DNA of 64,000 nucleotides from Snodgrassella alvi (lineage in GTDB: Bacteria > Pseudomonadota > Gammaproteobacteria > Burkholderiales > Neisseriaceae), in contig NZ_MDVC01000091.1 of the NCBI RefSeq assembly GCF_002777425.1, forward strand, positions 1 to 64,000, in the 5' to 3' direction. Position numbers and translations under genes: made by a program. The notes beneath the pieces were generated by a model. That model made no database searches, had not been told where the DNA came from, and saw only the letters and a list, made by a program, of their open reading frames with translations. Below, one piece after another: positions 28,371 through 38,240 of this stretch (positions are counted from its first letter, which is position 1; every line of letters starts with the position of its first letter).

Positions 28371-28440
28371 CATAGCCATTGTTATCGGGTATAAAGGTAA
28401 ATACCCTGATGTTATTAATAATCTACGTTAGTATACCGGT

Positions 28441-28857
28441 ATGAATCTGAATCGTTTTGGCAAGAAAAATGCCCAGCTTAATCAGTTGCTGACACAATCA
28501 GCACACTGGCAACGTTTGAGCACCTGCCTTAAACAGGAGCTACCGGCCAGCATGCGTGCCCATTTCAATGTAGCCTGTGTGCGCGACGGCTGTGTAGTGG
28601 TGATTGCCCATAATAGTATGGCCGCCTCACGCTTACGCATGGTATTACCAGCCTTATTACCGCAACTACAGCAAATTGATGCCACAATCGAAAGCGTAAA
28701 AATTAAAGTACAGCCGCTAGAATCGAAGCCCGAGGCAGTTAAGCGTGCCAGTTTAAGCCCTGTAGCACGTGGAGCCTTGGCACGCTCGGCACAGGCTTTA
28801 ACCCATCATCCCGAGCTGGCGGCAGCGTTACGCCGCCTAAGTGAAAAAAACAGTTAG
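28441..28857 (+). CDS. DciA-like (DUF721) protein
   Basis: The 138-aa protein resembles the DUF721/DciA family, which load the replicative helicase in bacteria lacking DnaC. It has a basic helical N-terminus (LNRFGKKNAQLNQLLTQS), a KH-like core with VRDGCVVVIAHNSMAASRLR and LPALLPQLQQID, and a Lys/Arg/Ala-rich disordered C-terminus. DUF721 genes often lie near secA, as here (2.3 kb upstream), but an accessory insertion separates them. The call is made on fold pattern and location and is not certain. Confidence 0.65.
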   Translation: MNLNRFGKKNAQLNQLLTQSAHWQRLSTCLKQELPASMRAHFNVACVRDGCVVVIAHNSMAASRLRMVLPALLPQLQQIDATIESVKIKVQPLESKPEAVKRASLSPVARGALARSAQALTHHPELAAALRRLSEKNS

Positions 28858-29222
28858 ACTGATATTTGTGTGTGCTGATGATAACACTTTACCAATTAAA
28901 AATCTGACCGCAGCAAACCATAAAGTTGTTGAATAATAACGAATTGGTATTCAGTGAAACATGCCAAAAATGAAAAATCCCAATCAGACCAAATATATTA
29001 ATTTATTTAACCCAATTTCAATTACTTATTGCTTCTATACCTAAAACCTCTTTTTCCCCTAATGAGTTACCGATAGTAAAATTGAGACAGCTCTAAAATA
29101 TATTCGCGAATACAAATACATAGTACTTTGGGTATGGTTATCAAAGTAATATTTTAGTATCCAGTTTTGCTAGTTTTATTATTAAGCAGAAAAAGTATAG
29201 CTTAATCAAATGGAAGCGTAAT
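28858..29222. other. AT-rich non-coding stretch
   Basis: No gene, hairpin with U-tract or repeat was recognised. It starts an accessory-looking AT-rich island that runs to about 30.2 kb. Confidence 0.4.
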
Positions 29223-29463
29223 ATGAAATTCTTTTATACAAAAGACTCGAATACAAGCAAGAAAGTTACTTACCAGATTGTTGATATGATTTGCAAAGAA
29301 GAGAAGAAATGTTTAAAGAAAAATTAGCGGTCGATGAGGACAGGACTCATAAAAAAAACAACAGTGTTTAGAAGAATTTCAACCAACACCTACAATTACT
29401 TTATTAGATACAGGCGCATCAATTGAAGAGTTTGCTAATACTATGAATCTTACAGTGACATAA
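29223..29463 (+). pseudogene. Remnant of a small accessory gene
   Basis: An ATG at 29223 opens a 34-codon frame (MKFFYTKDSNTSKKVTYQIV) that stops. Neighbouring frames then continue with coding-like text: MFKEKLAVDEDRTHKKN, and further on TITLLDTGASIEEFANTMNL, ending at a stop near 29461. Together this looks like one small gene broken by at least two frameshifts. No family recognised. Confidence 0.4.
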
Positions 29464-29636
29464 GTTGAGGTGATTGTTAATAAAATATAATAATATTTAT
29501 TATGATTAGTTTTTGGTATTCCACACTACAACGGTTTTGCTGAACTTTAATTTATTAATTTTTATTTGAAATGCTGCTGCTAATGTTGTATATTTACAAA
29601 CGCTTATAAATGAATTGCGAAAATAGGAGGAATTAA

Positions 29637-29906
29637 ATGGCAATGTATCTTATTTCATACGATTTAATCAAAAATAAGGATTATAAAAAATTATATGAAG
29701 CAATAATGTCATATCAACAGTATGCTCATATTACTGATTCTCTCTGGGCTATAGTTTCGAGCAAAAAAGCAGTAGAAATCATAAATTTTTTAACAAAGTA
29801 TATAGATAATGATGATGTATTATTCGTTTGTGAAATAAACGGTGAAGCTGCTTGGCTTAATTTAAATAAAGATGTTAGTGACTGGTTAAAAAAAATGTAT
29901 AGTTAA
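29637..29906 (+). CDS. Standalone Cas2/VapD-like small protein
   Basis: This 89-aa protein begins MYLISYDLIKNKDYKKLYEA (after two residues), a first strand ending in an acidic residue as in Cas2-type ferredoxin folds. It then has SLWAIVSSKKAVEIINFLT, NDDVLFVCEINGEAAW and a C-terminal WLKKMY. The layout (strand-helix-strand-strand-helix-strand, about 90 residues) fits standalone Cas2/VapD-like proteins, some of which are nucleases or toxins. There is no CRISPR array or cas1 in the window, so a CRISPR role is unlikely. The start follows a perfect aggagg. It is AT-rich compared with the housekeeping genes around it, suggesting transfer. Confidence 0.65.
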   Translation: MAMYLISYDLIKNKDYKKLYEAIMSYQQYAHITDSLWAIVSSKKAVEIINFLTKYIDNDDVLFVCEINGEAAWLNLNKDVSDWLKKMYS

Positions 29907-29914
29907 ATTTTGAC

Positions 29915-29932
29915 GTGAGCTGTAAAGCTCAC
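29915..29932 (+). terminator. Short hairpin after the Cas2-like gene
   Basis: gtgagct (29915-29921) and agctcac (29926-29932) form a 7-bp stem with a 4-base loop, 9 bp after the stop. Only a weak T/A tract follows, so termination would be modest. Confidence 0.45.
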
Positions 29933-30217
29933 TTAAATATGAAAATTCTGGATTCAATTTAAGGTCATTATTTAATGTAATAGCGACTTTCCCATATAAC
30001 AGTCTTAAAATAGAAAGAATATCTGATACAACAAGTGAAGTTATGATTTAGCTTGAACCACTACATATGGTGCATCAAGCACTAGCAGCGATTTAAAAAT
30101 ATTAAATGATATTTGAATAAAATATATTTACTATTTAAGCAAGTCTAACTCAGTATAATAGACTGTCTTTCTGATTAATACCCACATAATTCAATTATTA
30201 TCATTCAGAACAGAAAT
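29933..30217. other. AT-rich gap with a possible coding remnant
   Basis: A plus-strand frame around 30039-30113 reads SYDLA, a stop, then TTTYGASSTSSDLKILNDI. This may be the tail of a lost gene. Nothing else stands out. Confidence 0.3.
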
Positions 30218-30751
30218 ATGAGAATACCGCACAAACTCTTATGCAGCTTATTACTTATATTTAACTTATCTGCATGGGCGCAGACCACAAAAACAAATAC
30301 CACAGCAGAAACACAATTTGAAGCAGCGCTATTATGCAAAAGCGCACCTATTGACGCACGTGATTCAGATATAACTACACAGCTTAATAAACAAAAAATT
30401 ACAGTAAAAAATCTCGACAAAGACGGCCTCATTAATCTGGAATATCGCTTTACCAAACCGCTACAGATTGCAAATGCTTCAGTTTCTGTTGTTCGATATC
30501 TGGGCGATAGCGGTTCATACTTTTTTGCCGTAGCCAAAGGAGATATGGCCACATTTGCCAAATCTATTGATGCCAAACCCGTACCGGTTCAGTTAAAAGA
30601 GACTCTTTCCTGGGGCGATATAAACCAGTATTATCAACATACAACTGACGTAACTGCTGATAACCCCTATCCAGACACTATTCTTATCGGACGAGACAAA
30701 ACTTCGAAACAGGGTGAATTTTATTTTGGCTGCTTACGATTTGATTATTAA
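30218..30751 (+). CDS. Secreted protein of unknown function
   Basis: The 177-aa product has a clear signal peptide (residues 1-22, LLCSLLLIFNLSAWAQ). The mature protein has two cysteines (LLCKSAPID near the start and FGCLRFDY at the end) that could pair in the periplasm. I recognise no family. It lies 367 bp upstream of secA with no sign of co-transcription. Confidence 0.7.
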   Translation: MRIPHKLLCSLLLIFNLSAWAQTTKTNTTAETQFEAALLCKSAPIDARDSDITTQLNKQKITVKNLDKDGLINLEYRFTKPLQIANASVSVVRYLGDSGSYFFAVAKGDMATFAKSIDAKPVPVQLKETLSWGDINQYYQHTTDVTADNPYPDTILIGRDKTSKQGEFYFGCLRFDY

Positions 30752-31118
30752 TCATTTAAAAAACCGTAACAATAACATAGCCTTGTAGCTAAACTTAACC
30801 ATTCTCAATATCTTTTAACCACATCACTATCTGTATCTTGAATAATTATCCGCATTGCAGATGATATTTTTTATATTGACACTGCTGTATTAACCACAGC
30901 AGCAACAGCATCTTTTACCACAGACAGCGCTTGGAAAAAACAGTTTCACCTTTATATTAGCCACCATAAACAGCAACCTATAACTTCAAACCGGTTTCTG
31001 ATTGCCCATAATTGACACACGCATGCAAACAGCCATACAGCAGAGTAGACGCTTGTGTTAAAATTCCCCATTTCATGCTTACTTTTTATTGCGCCTGCTG
31101 GTGCCGGACTATTGATTT
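30752..31118. other. Region upstream of secA
   Basis: 367 bp without a gene. It should contain the secA promoter. I see no SecM-like arrest peptide in front of secA: no ORF with a signal peptide and a terminal arrest-like motif. Confidence 0.45.
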
Positions 31119-33785
31119 ATGTTGAAAAACTTAGCTAAAAAAATTCTCGGAAGCCGCAACGACCGGCTTCTGAAACAATATCGTAAAGAAGTATCCAAAA
31201 TCAATGCGCTCGAACCAAAAATTCAGGCACTGAGCGATACCGAACTACAGGCTAAAACTGCTGAATTCAAACAACGTCTGGCTGATGGCGAAAAACTCGA
31301 CAACCTGCTGGTAGAAGCCTTTGCTGTATGTCGTGAAGCCAGCCAGCGTATCCTTGGCATGCGCCACTTTGATGTTCAGCTCATCGGGGGCATGGTACTG
31401 CATCACGGCAAAATTGCGGAAATGCGTACCGGCGAAGGAAAAACACTGGTAGCCACCACCGCCGTCTATCTCAATGCACTGGCCGGCAGAGGCGTACATG
31501 TCGTTACCGTAAATGATTATCTGGCTGCACGCGACGCCAGCATCATGCGCCCCCTATACGAATTTCTGGGCATGACAGTTGGTATCATCGTCAGCAACAT
31601 GGATCATGAGGATAAACAAGCCGCTTATCAGGCCGATATTACCTACGGCACCAACAACGAATACGGCTTTGATTACCTGCGCGACAACATGGTGCGCGAC
31701 CTGAGTGAAAAAGTGCAGCGTGAACTGTCATTTGCCGTAGTCGATGAAGTCGACTCCATCCTCATTGACGAAGCGCGTACCCCACTGATTATTTCCGGTC
31801 AGGCCGACGATAACGTCACCCTGTATCAGGTAATGAACCAGATTCCGCCACAACTGATTGCACAAAAAAGCGAAGAAGGAGAGGGCGATTACTGGGTAGA
31901 CGAAAAAGCACGTCAGGTTGTCCTCAGCGATCAGGGGCATGAACACGCCGAACAGATTCTCAGCAGCATGGGGCTGTTACAGGAAGGCGATTCCCTGTAT
32001 TCCGCCACCAACATCATGCTGATGCACCACCTGATGGCCGCATTGCGTGCCCATACCCTGTACCAGCGCGACCAGCATTACGTCGTACAGAACGGCGAAG
32101 TAGTGATTGTTGACGAATTTACCGGCCGCCTGATGGCCGGCCGGCGCTGGTCTGATGGCCTGCATCAGGCAGTAGAGGCCAAAGAAGGCGTAGAAATCAA
32201 CAAAGAAAACCAGACACTGGCTTCCATCACCTTCCAGAACTTCTTCCGTCTGTACGACAAACTGGCCGGCATGACCGGTACAGCCGACACCGAAGCATTT
32301 GAATTCCAGAATATTTATGGTTTGGAAACCGTTATCATCCCGACAAACCGGCCGATGGTACGCAAAGACCTGAACGACCAGATTTACCGTTCCAGCGAAG
32401 AAAAATACGAAGCTGTTGTAGCCGATATCAAAGAGCGCCATGCCAAAGGCCAGCCAATATTAGTTGGTACCACCAGCATCGAAAATTCCGAGCTGGTGTC
32501 CGCCTTACTGAATAAAGAACATCTGCAACACAATGTTCTCAATGCCAAAGAACACGCGCGTGAAGCCGACATCATTGCTCAGGCCGGCCGGCCGGGCATG
32601 ATTACCGTCGCCACCAACATGGCCGGCCGTGGTACCGACATCGTACTTGGCGGCAACATCAAGCCACAGATAGATGCCATCAATGCCGATGACAGCCTCA
32701 CCGAAGCAGCTAAAGCAAGCAAAATCGATACACTGCAACAGCAATGGCAACGCGACCATGATGCCGTGATTGCTGCCGGGGGTTTACACATTATCGGTAC
32801 CGAACGCCATGAAAGCCGCCGTATCGACAATCAGTTGCGTGGCCGTGCCGGCCGGCAGGGTGATGCCGGTTCCAGCCGCTTTTACCTGTCATTTGAAGAC
32901 CCATTACTGCGTCTGTTTGCCCTTGACCGTGCCACCGCCATTCTTAATCGTCTGGCTCCTGAACGCGGCGTAGCCATAGAAGCCGGCATGCTCAACCGTC
33001 AGATTGAAGGCGCGCAGCGCAAAGTGGAAAACCGCAACTTCGACATGCGCAAACAGGTACTTGAATACGACGACGTAGCCAACGACCAGCGTAAAGTGAT
33101 TTATCACCAGCGTGCCGATATTCTGGCCAGCAACGACATTGATGGTCTGATGCAGGAAATTCGCCATGATGCCATCGTTGATACCGTAGACAGCTTTATC
33201 CCGCCAGACAGCATGGAAGAGCAGTGGGATATTTCCGGCCTCGAGCAAAAACTGGCCGCCGATTATCACATCGATGTTGCCATCAGCGACTGGCTCAAAG
33301 AAGACAACAGCCTCGACAACGAAAGCATTTGTAAACGTCTGCTCGACATCGTCGAAAAAGATTATGCCCACAAAGTCGAGCTGGTTGGCATTGATACCAT
33401 GCGCCGATTTGAACGCGATATCATGCTGCAAATCATTGATAGCCGCTGGCGCGAACATCTGGCCGATATGGATTACCTGCGTCAGGGGATTCACCTGCGC
33501 GGCTATGCCCAGAAAAACCCGAAACAGGAATACAAACGCGAAGCATTTGAAATGTTTCAAACCATGTGGAGCAACATCCGCAATAGCGTTGCCTCACTGC
33601 TGATTTCTGTGCAGTTTGAACAGGCGCAGGCAGAAGAGCAGCCAGAAATATCTGCTGCTACCAGAATCGAAGATGAAGATTTTAGCCCCAAAGCCATGGA
33701 AGCTCGCGGCATCATCGTACGCCGCAACGACCCCTGTCCATGTGGCAGCGGCCTGAAATACAAATTGTGTCACGGCCGCCTGTAA
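31119..33785 (+). CDS. secA: Protein translocase ATPase SecA
   Basis: This 888-aa motor drives preproteins through SecYEG. It begins [20 protein letters not shown]. The Walker A loop is [13 protein letters not shown] (about 102-114), followed by the DEAD-type [20 protein letters not shown], the preprotein cross-linking part, [14 protein letters not shown], and the helicase motif [14 protein letters not shown]. The C-terminal SEC-C zinc finger [14 protein letters not shown] is present (SecB/ribosome contact). The length is normal. A terminator follows. Confidence 0.98.
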   Translation: MLKNLAKKILGSRNDRLLKQYRKEVSKINALEPKIQALSDTELQAKTAEFKQRLADGEKLDNLLVEAFAVCREASQRILGMRHFDVQLIGGMVLHHGKIAEMRTGEGKTLVATTAVYLNALAGRGVHVVTVNDYLAARDASIMRPLYEFLGMTVGIIVSNMDHEDKQAAYQADITYGTNNEYGFDYLRDNMVRDLSEKVQRELSFAVVDEVDSILIDEARTPLIISGQADDNVTLYQVMNQIPPQLIAQKSEEGEGDYWVDEKARQVVLSDQGHEHAEQILSSMGLLQEGDSLYSATNIMLMHHLMAALRAHTLYQRDQHYVVQNGEVVIVDEFTGRLMAGRRWSDGLHQAVEAKEGVEINKENQTLASITFQNFFRLYDKLAGMTGTADTEAFEFQNIYGLETVIIPTNRPMVRKDLNDQIYRSSEEKYEAVVADIKERHAKGQPILVGTTSIENSELVSALLNKEHLQHNVLNAKEHAREADIIAQAGRPGMITVATNMAGRGTDIVLGGNIKPQIDAINADDSLTEAAKASKIDTLQQQWQRDHDAVIAAGGLHIIGTERHESRRIDNQLRGRAGRQGDAGSSRFYLSFEDPLLRLFALDRATAILNRLAPERGVAIEAGMLNRQIEGAQRKVENRNFDMRKQVLEYDDVANDQRKVIYHQRADILASNDIDGLMQEIRHDAIVDTVDSFIPPDSMEEQWDISGLEQKLAADYHIDVAISDWLKEDNSLDNESICKRLLDIVEKDYAHKVELVGIDTMRRFERDIMLQIIDSRWREHLADMDYLRQGIHLRGYAQKNPKQEYKREAFEMFQTMWSNIRNSVASLLISVQFEQAQAEEQPEISAATRIEDEDFSPKAMEARGIIVRRNDPCPCGSGLKYKLCHGRL

Positions 33786-33807
33786 TTCCAGTTAAATCAA
33801 AATAATA

Positions 33808-33846
33808 TCAACAGGTTGTCATCAGAATGGCAGCCTGTTGATTTAT
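33808..33846 (+). terminator. Terminator after secA
   Basis: tcaacagg (33808-33815) pairs with cctgttga (33834-33841), with further imperfect pairing in the loop, followed by a T-rich tail. Confidence 0.7.
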
Positions 33847-34053
33847 TTGTACCAGCCGCAGACAAAACACACAAATCAGCTTACATTTATTAAAGTGAAT
33901 ACTCTAAACCCCATTGAACAGCGCATCAAATTGTCTTAAAATTCACACCTTACGCCAGAGGCCAGAGTATAAACTGCCCCAAAACGGCAACAGACAACTG
34001 GCGTGTTTTCGGTTTACGCTAATAATACCGCTTTCCTTAACCATGGATAATTA
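33847..34053. other. Promoter region of fpr
   Basis: About 200 bp between secA and the FNR gene. The ribosome-binding site before ATG 34054 is weak (ggataa). No clear operator was found. Confidence 0.35.
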
Positions 34054-34830
34054 ATGGCAGCCTACAACACACAAAAAGTCCTGTCCGTACACCACTGGAC
34101 AGATGCATACTTCACATTCACCTGCACCCGTGACGAATCATTACGCTTTCAGAATGGCCAGTTTGTCATGATTGGCCTGATGGTAGACGGTAAGCCACTG
34201 ATGCGTGCCTACAGTATTGCCAGTGCCAACTGGGAAGAAGAGCTGGCTTTTTTCAGTATCAAAGTACAGAACGGCCCATTAACCAGTCGCTTGCAGCATC
34301 TGAAAGTAGGTGATGAAGTCCTCGTGAGCAAAAAGCCCACCGGCACCCTGATTGCCGGTGACCTCAATCCCGGCAAAAACCTGTACCTGCTGTCTACCGG
34401 TACCGGTTTAGCACCATTTCTCAGTGTTACCAAAGACCCGGATATCTACGAACAGTTTGAAAAAATCATCCTGATTCACGGCGTACGCTACAAAAAAGAT
34501 TTGGCTTATTACGACCACTTCACCACCGAATTACCCAATCACGAATATCTGGGTGAAATGGTGCGCGAAAAACTGATTTACTATCCCGTGGTTTCCAGAG
34601 AAGACTACATTCATCACGGACGCCTGACTGATTTAATGAAATCCGGTAAACTCTTTACCGACATTGGCCTGCCACCGATTAATCCGGCAGACGACCGCGC
34701 CATGATTTGTGGCAGTCCGGAAATGCTCAAGGATACCTGTGAAACCCTTAACAGCTTTGGTTTAACCATCTCCCCGAAAATGGGGCAGCGTGGCGACTAC
34801 GTTATCGAACGCGCTTTCGTTGACCAATAA
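34054..34830 (+). CDS. fpr: Ferredoxin-NADP(+) reductase
   Basis: This 258-aa enzyme exchanges electrons between NADPH and ferredoxin/flavodoxin. It has FQNGQFVMIGL, the FAD motif RAYSIASANWEEELAFFSIK, YLLSTGTGLAPFLSVTKDP for NADP, MICGSPEMLKDTCETL, and the C-terminus GDYVIERAFVDQ, which is the bacterial subclass II ending. It is the canonical paralogue; the divergent one is at 27.36 kb. It is monocistronic, with a terminator. Confidence 0.93.
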   Translation: MAAYNTQKVLSVHHWTDAYFTFTCTRDESLRFQNGQFVMIGLMVDGKPLMRAYSIASANWEEELAFFSIKVQNGPLTSRLQHLKVGDEVLVSKKPTGTLIAGDLNPGKNLYLLSTGTGLAPFLSVTKDPDIYEQFEKIILIHGVRYKKDLAYYDHFTTELPNHEYLGEMVREKLIYYPVVSREDYIHHGRLTDLMKSGKLFTDIGLPPINPADDRAMICGSPEMLKDTCETLNSFGLTISPKMGQRGDYVIERAFVDQ

Positions 34831-34847
34831 AGCTTAAATGCATATTC

Positions 34848-34884
34848 ACAGGCAGCCATTGTCACCCAATGTGCTGCCTGTTTT
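34848..34884 (+). terminator. Rho-independent terminator after fpr
   Basis: acaggcagc (34848-34856) pairs with gctgcctgt (34873-34881), with additional inner pairing of catt and aatg, followed by TTTTG. Confidence 0.85.
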
Positions 34885-34942
34885 GTACCTGCCGGCAGCC
34901 GCAGCCGCCTATTACCCTTAACTTCACCATATAGAACCATCC

Positions 34943-35860
34943 ATGCAAAATTTAATTCCCCTGCTAATCATCCTCATTCCCCTGCTGGCAGGATTTTGCA
35001 TACCCGTACCAGCGCGTGCCATCAACTGGCTCAACCGCGGCTTAGCATGGCTGGTATATCTAATTTTATTCCTGATTGGCCTGTCACTGGCACAAATCCC
35101 CAACCTTAGCGCACAGTTGACTAACATCAGCCTTACCGTAGGCGCATTGTTTACCTGCCTGATAACCACCAATCTGCTGGTATTCATCTGGTTTGACCGC
35201 CGCTATCCGTGGCACCTGAACCGACAACAATCAGCCGGCCAGTGCGGTGATATCAGCATTATGGGCAGCTTCAAACAGGTTGGCAGTCTGCTTGTAGGGC
35301 TGATAGCCGGCAACTACTTATCTTTTAGTTGGTTAGGCGATCCACAGGCTGCCGTCAACAAAGCACTGCTAATACTACTATTACTGGTAGGCATGCAGTT
35401 GCGCAGCAGCGGCATCACTCTGAAACAGGTATTTCTCAACCGCCGTGGCGTTATCAGTGCCGGATTATTCACACTGGCCAGCCTGCTTGGCGGCCTAATA
35501 TTTGCCCTGATTATGCCTGACATATCCATCAGCAAAGGGCTGGCGCTCAGCAACGGCTATGGCTGGTATTCACTCTCCAGCATCATTATGACTAAGGCCT
35601 ATGGCGCAGTCTGGGGCAGTATCGCCTTATTCAACGACTTGGCACGCGAATTTTTTGCCCTCATCTTTATCCCCATACTAATGCGCCGCTATCCCACCAC
35701 CGCCGTCAGCATTGGTGGCGCTACCAGCTTAGATTTCACCCTGCCGGCTATTCAGGCTTCCGGTGGCATTAGCGCTGTTCCTTTGGCCATCAGCTTCGGC
35801 TTTATCGTTAATATTACCGCGCCAATACTAATGGTGGTTTTCTCATCATTGCCGTTTTAG
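34943..35860 (+). CDS. lysO: LysO family lysine exporter
   Basis: This 305-aa polytopic protein matches the LysO (YbjE, DUF340) family that exports lysine. It has about eight hydrophobic helices. GVISAGLFTLASLLGGLIFA, LALSNGYGWYSLSSIIMTKA and LARRFFALIFIP-like text (here LAREFFALIFIPILMRR) are the conserved family regions, followed by GGATSLDFTLPAI. The spacing of acidic residues in the membrane parts suits cation export. No lysine riboswitch was seen upstream. Monocistronic. Confidence 0.88.
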   Translation: MQNLIPLLIILIPLLAGFCIPVPARAINWLNRGLAWLVYLILFLIGLSLAQIPNLSAQLTNISLTVGALFTCLITTNLLVFIWFDRRYPWHLNRQQSAGQCGDISIMGSFKQVGSLLVGLIAGNYLSFSWLGDPQAAVNKALLILLLLVGMQLRSSGITLKQVFLNRRGVISAGLFTLASLLGGLIFALIMPDISISKGLALSNGYGWYSLSSIIMTKAYGAVWGSIALFNDLAREFFALIFIPILMRRYPTTAVSIGGATSLDFTLPAIQASGGISAVPLAISFGFIVNITAPILMVVFSSLPF

Positions 35861-36026
35861 CAAAAGATGCTGATTTAAAACATTTATGAAAGCCCAAAAT
35901 GCCTGTCAGCGATAGCGCTTATTACTGAGATAATCACAGAGTCATCCTGTAACTTGGGTTGATAATAATAAGCACAGAGTGCTTAAACTAATAATAGAAC
36001 AACTCATTGCTATCATCATAGAATGA

Positions 36027-36342
36027 CTTGCTGTAGTTCCTGTACCCAAGCTTTACAAGCTTTGACGGGCACTAGAGCTTTTTTTATGATTTCCTCCTGT
36101 AGCTGAGATTTCAAACTCAGCTCGACAACCATCTATTAAAGCTTACGATTTTCAGCATCCAGTTCCTTTAGACAGTTGATATCAGACATTTGCATACCGC
36201 CGTATTTTTCCCGCCATTTGTAAAAGTCTAATTGCCTACATCCTGTTTCCAGCAAAGCTCTTTGACCAGAATACCGGCTTTTACTCCTTTTAATATAGAT
36301 ATAATTTAATGCTCAATCATCTTTTTCAAATTTAAATCCTCT
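36027..36342 (-). pseudogene. Remnant of an IS3-type transposase OrfA
   Basis: Minus-strand frames give ILKGVKAGILVKELCWKQDV, then after a stop and frameshift KWREKYGGMQMSDINCLKEL, DAENRKL, a stop, and VVELSLKSQLQEEIIKKALV. This is the order of IS3-family OrfA (HTH, WRxKYGGM, leucine-zipper region). At least two stops and one frameshift make it non-functional. OrfB is absent. Confidence 0.8.
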
Positions 36343-36510
36343 GTGAGGATACTAGAGCAAATTTTCTACTCTTTAATTTGCACTATTTTAGAAATATTTA
36401 TCATTCACTTTAGTTTGAGTGCTAACTTTTTTACTTATAATTGAATAAAAGTTTTTAACTATATAGAAATATCTAACGGATTATTGCACAAAGTACAATT
36501 TGAGGTTCAT

Positions 36511-36635
36511 ATGTTTCATTGTTTTTTAAAAAAAAGAAAACCATTTCGGCTGATGAGCAGAGTTTTATTCACGTGATGGAGTGGGCAAATAAGATTGCAA
36601 ATATAAATGCACATAATTTATCAAAAAAAAAATGA
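36511..36635 (+). pseudogene. Out-of-frame N-terminal part of the following gene
   Basis: ATG 36511 gives MFHCFLKK. After the A8 tract at 36528-36535 the coding text continues in another frame as TISADEQSFIHVMEWANKIA and NINAHNLSKK. After the A10 tract at 36623-36632 it would join the next ORF as NDALHDLIKII. So the natural start of that protein is probably 36511, and two opposite one-base slips at poly-A tracts separate the parts. Confidence 0.65.
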
Positions 36636-37200
36636 TGCATTGCATGATCTAATTAAAATAATTATGAGACCTATCCAAGCTGAACATATCAGAAACGCTT
36701 ATTTAAATTCTCCACACTGCGCTATAACAGAAATTAAATTTCCAATGGATTTCTTTGGTTTTTTTCCAACAGATCAAGAAATTAAAAGTAAAAATCTGTC
36801 ACACGAAGATTCACTGGAAAAGTATTCCCTTAAATTATCTTCCGACATAGTATTACCTACCTGCTGGCATCCAAGTAGTTTAATTTGTAATCTTGGCTCT
36901 ATTGGACACCAAGCACGCCCGGGTGGAGAGTTTACACAAAGTGGTAATCATAGCGTAGTTCTTATTTTACCAATGATGATTGGTATAGTAACAGGCGGGA
37001 ATCATTCTATTACTCAAGGAATACTTACTGGTAATGGCGAAATATCACCTAGTGATTTAATAGACCTATCTGATGAACTTAATAAAATTTATTTTAATGG
37101 AAAGCATTGGATTAGCTCAACTACCAATCAGATCATTGGTTCGCCTAGATATCCTGAATTTGGTTGGATATGGGAAATAGCAAAATTACTAACTAAATAA
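36607..37200 (+). CDS. Conserved hypothetical protein, main part (N-terminus frameshifted)
   Basis: The open frame gives 197 residues, but the first eight (MHIIYQKK) are probably not native. The true N-terminus lies upstream in other frames (from 36511). The body contains LIKIIMRPIQAEHIRNAYLN, LPTCWHPSSLICNLGSIG, ARPGGEFTQSGNHSVVLILP and GNHSITQGILTGNGEI, a glycine/histidine-rich core. From memory it resembles the DUF6710-type proteins, but I am not sure. No signal peptide or membrane helix. It is AT-rich, lies in an accessory island with an IS3 remnant, and is followed by another gene fragment. Confidence 0.6.
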   Translation: MHIIYQKKNDALHDLIKIIMRPIQAEHIRNAYLNSPHCAITEIKFPMDFFGFFPTDQEIKSKNLSHEDSLEKYSLKLSSDIVLPTCWHPSSLICNLGSIGHQARPGGEFTQSGNHSVVLILPMMIGIVTGGNHSITQGILTGNGEISPSDLIDLSDELNKIYFNGKHWISSTTNQIIGSPRYPEFGWIWEIAKLLTK

Positions 37201-37210
37201 AATAGGAATC

Positions 37211-37336
37211 ATAAACAATCATCCGATTGATATCACAGTAGAAAGTGCTATTCCTCAAGCAAGAAAAGTAACCGAAGAATGGCCAACGATTTATAACACC
37301 ATAACACTCATAAAAATTCTTTATATTAAAAATTAG
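37211..37336 (+). pseudogene. Start-less fragment of an accessory gene
   Basis: A frame without an ATG reads INNHPIDITVESAIPQARKV and TEEWPTIYNTITLIKILY to a stop at 37334-37336. The text looks protein-coding. It begins right after the preceding gene, as in a small accessory cassette. No family recognised. Confidence 0.4.
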
Positions 37337-38240
37337 ACCTTTACTTTTGAATATAAAAAAATTTTTACACAGAGAAACCTTACTATTTCATGAGAAACTA
37401 AATAATGTGGTACTAAATCAGCACAAAACACTTAGAAATACAGCGTAACTTTTTACGTAATTTTTGTACTCATGCAGGCATATCTACACATAACCTTATT
37501 AGCACTAATAAAATTGTAAAAACAAATATAATACAAAAATCAAATTTAAAAGTCTAAGCAAATAGTTAACAGACAGAAACCATAACAGCCGGCCACAACG
37601 CACGTATGAATAATAGACCACGCACACCACACAAAATTGCAATAAATTATTCTATTTGCATATATACTGATGCCATTGTTGATGCCATATCAAAAAGTAC
37701 CATAACAAAACAACAGCCCCGCATGAAACACAACTTCAGCAATGACCCATATATTAGCCATGATTATTTAATTTTAAATTAATAATTGTTGCTGATATTT
37801 TTTGTACAATAGTCATCTATTCGGGTTTATTAATAGCATAAAAAAATTTACAACAAAAAGATTGCACAAAATGCGCCACATTTATTAGAATTAAATTATT
37901 TTATTTATAATTATAATTAACGATAAAGGATGTCCTCCAATCAACCATTTGCTGTACCTAATTATTGTTGTTGACTACTAGCAGTACCCTATTTCGTTAA
38001 ATCCGTATCAATTAGTGAGCACCTGTGTATAAATTGGTAATTAACAAGTTACTGATTTACAAAGAATCAAATAAACATTGCCAAATTAATTTGATTTAGT
38101 TCAAATAAACAAAGATTTTCTTATTGGCGGTAAATGTTGTTAAGAGTAAATTAAAGACATAAAGTTCTAAAAAACTTTATTCAGCTGCAAACAAATCAAA
38201 ACTATATATTCTCGAAAATAGACAAAGAAAGAAAAACTTT
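37337..38240. other. Long AT-rich non-coding region
   Basis: About 900 bp without a credible gene on either strand. It contains long A/T runs and no convincing terminator. The part next to 38240 should contain the promoter of the transporter-hydrolase pair. Confidence 0.5.

Noticed and set aside
29637-29906. CRISPR system suggested by a Cas2-like protein
   Set aside because: No repeat-spacer array and no cas1 or effector gene is present in the window.
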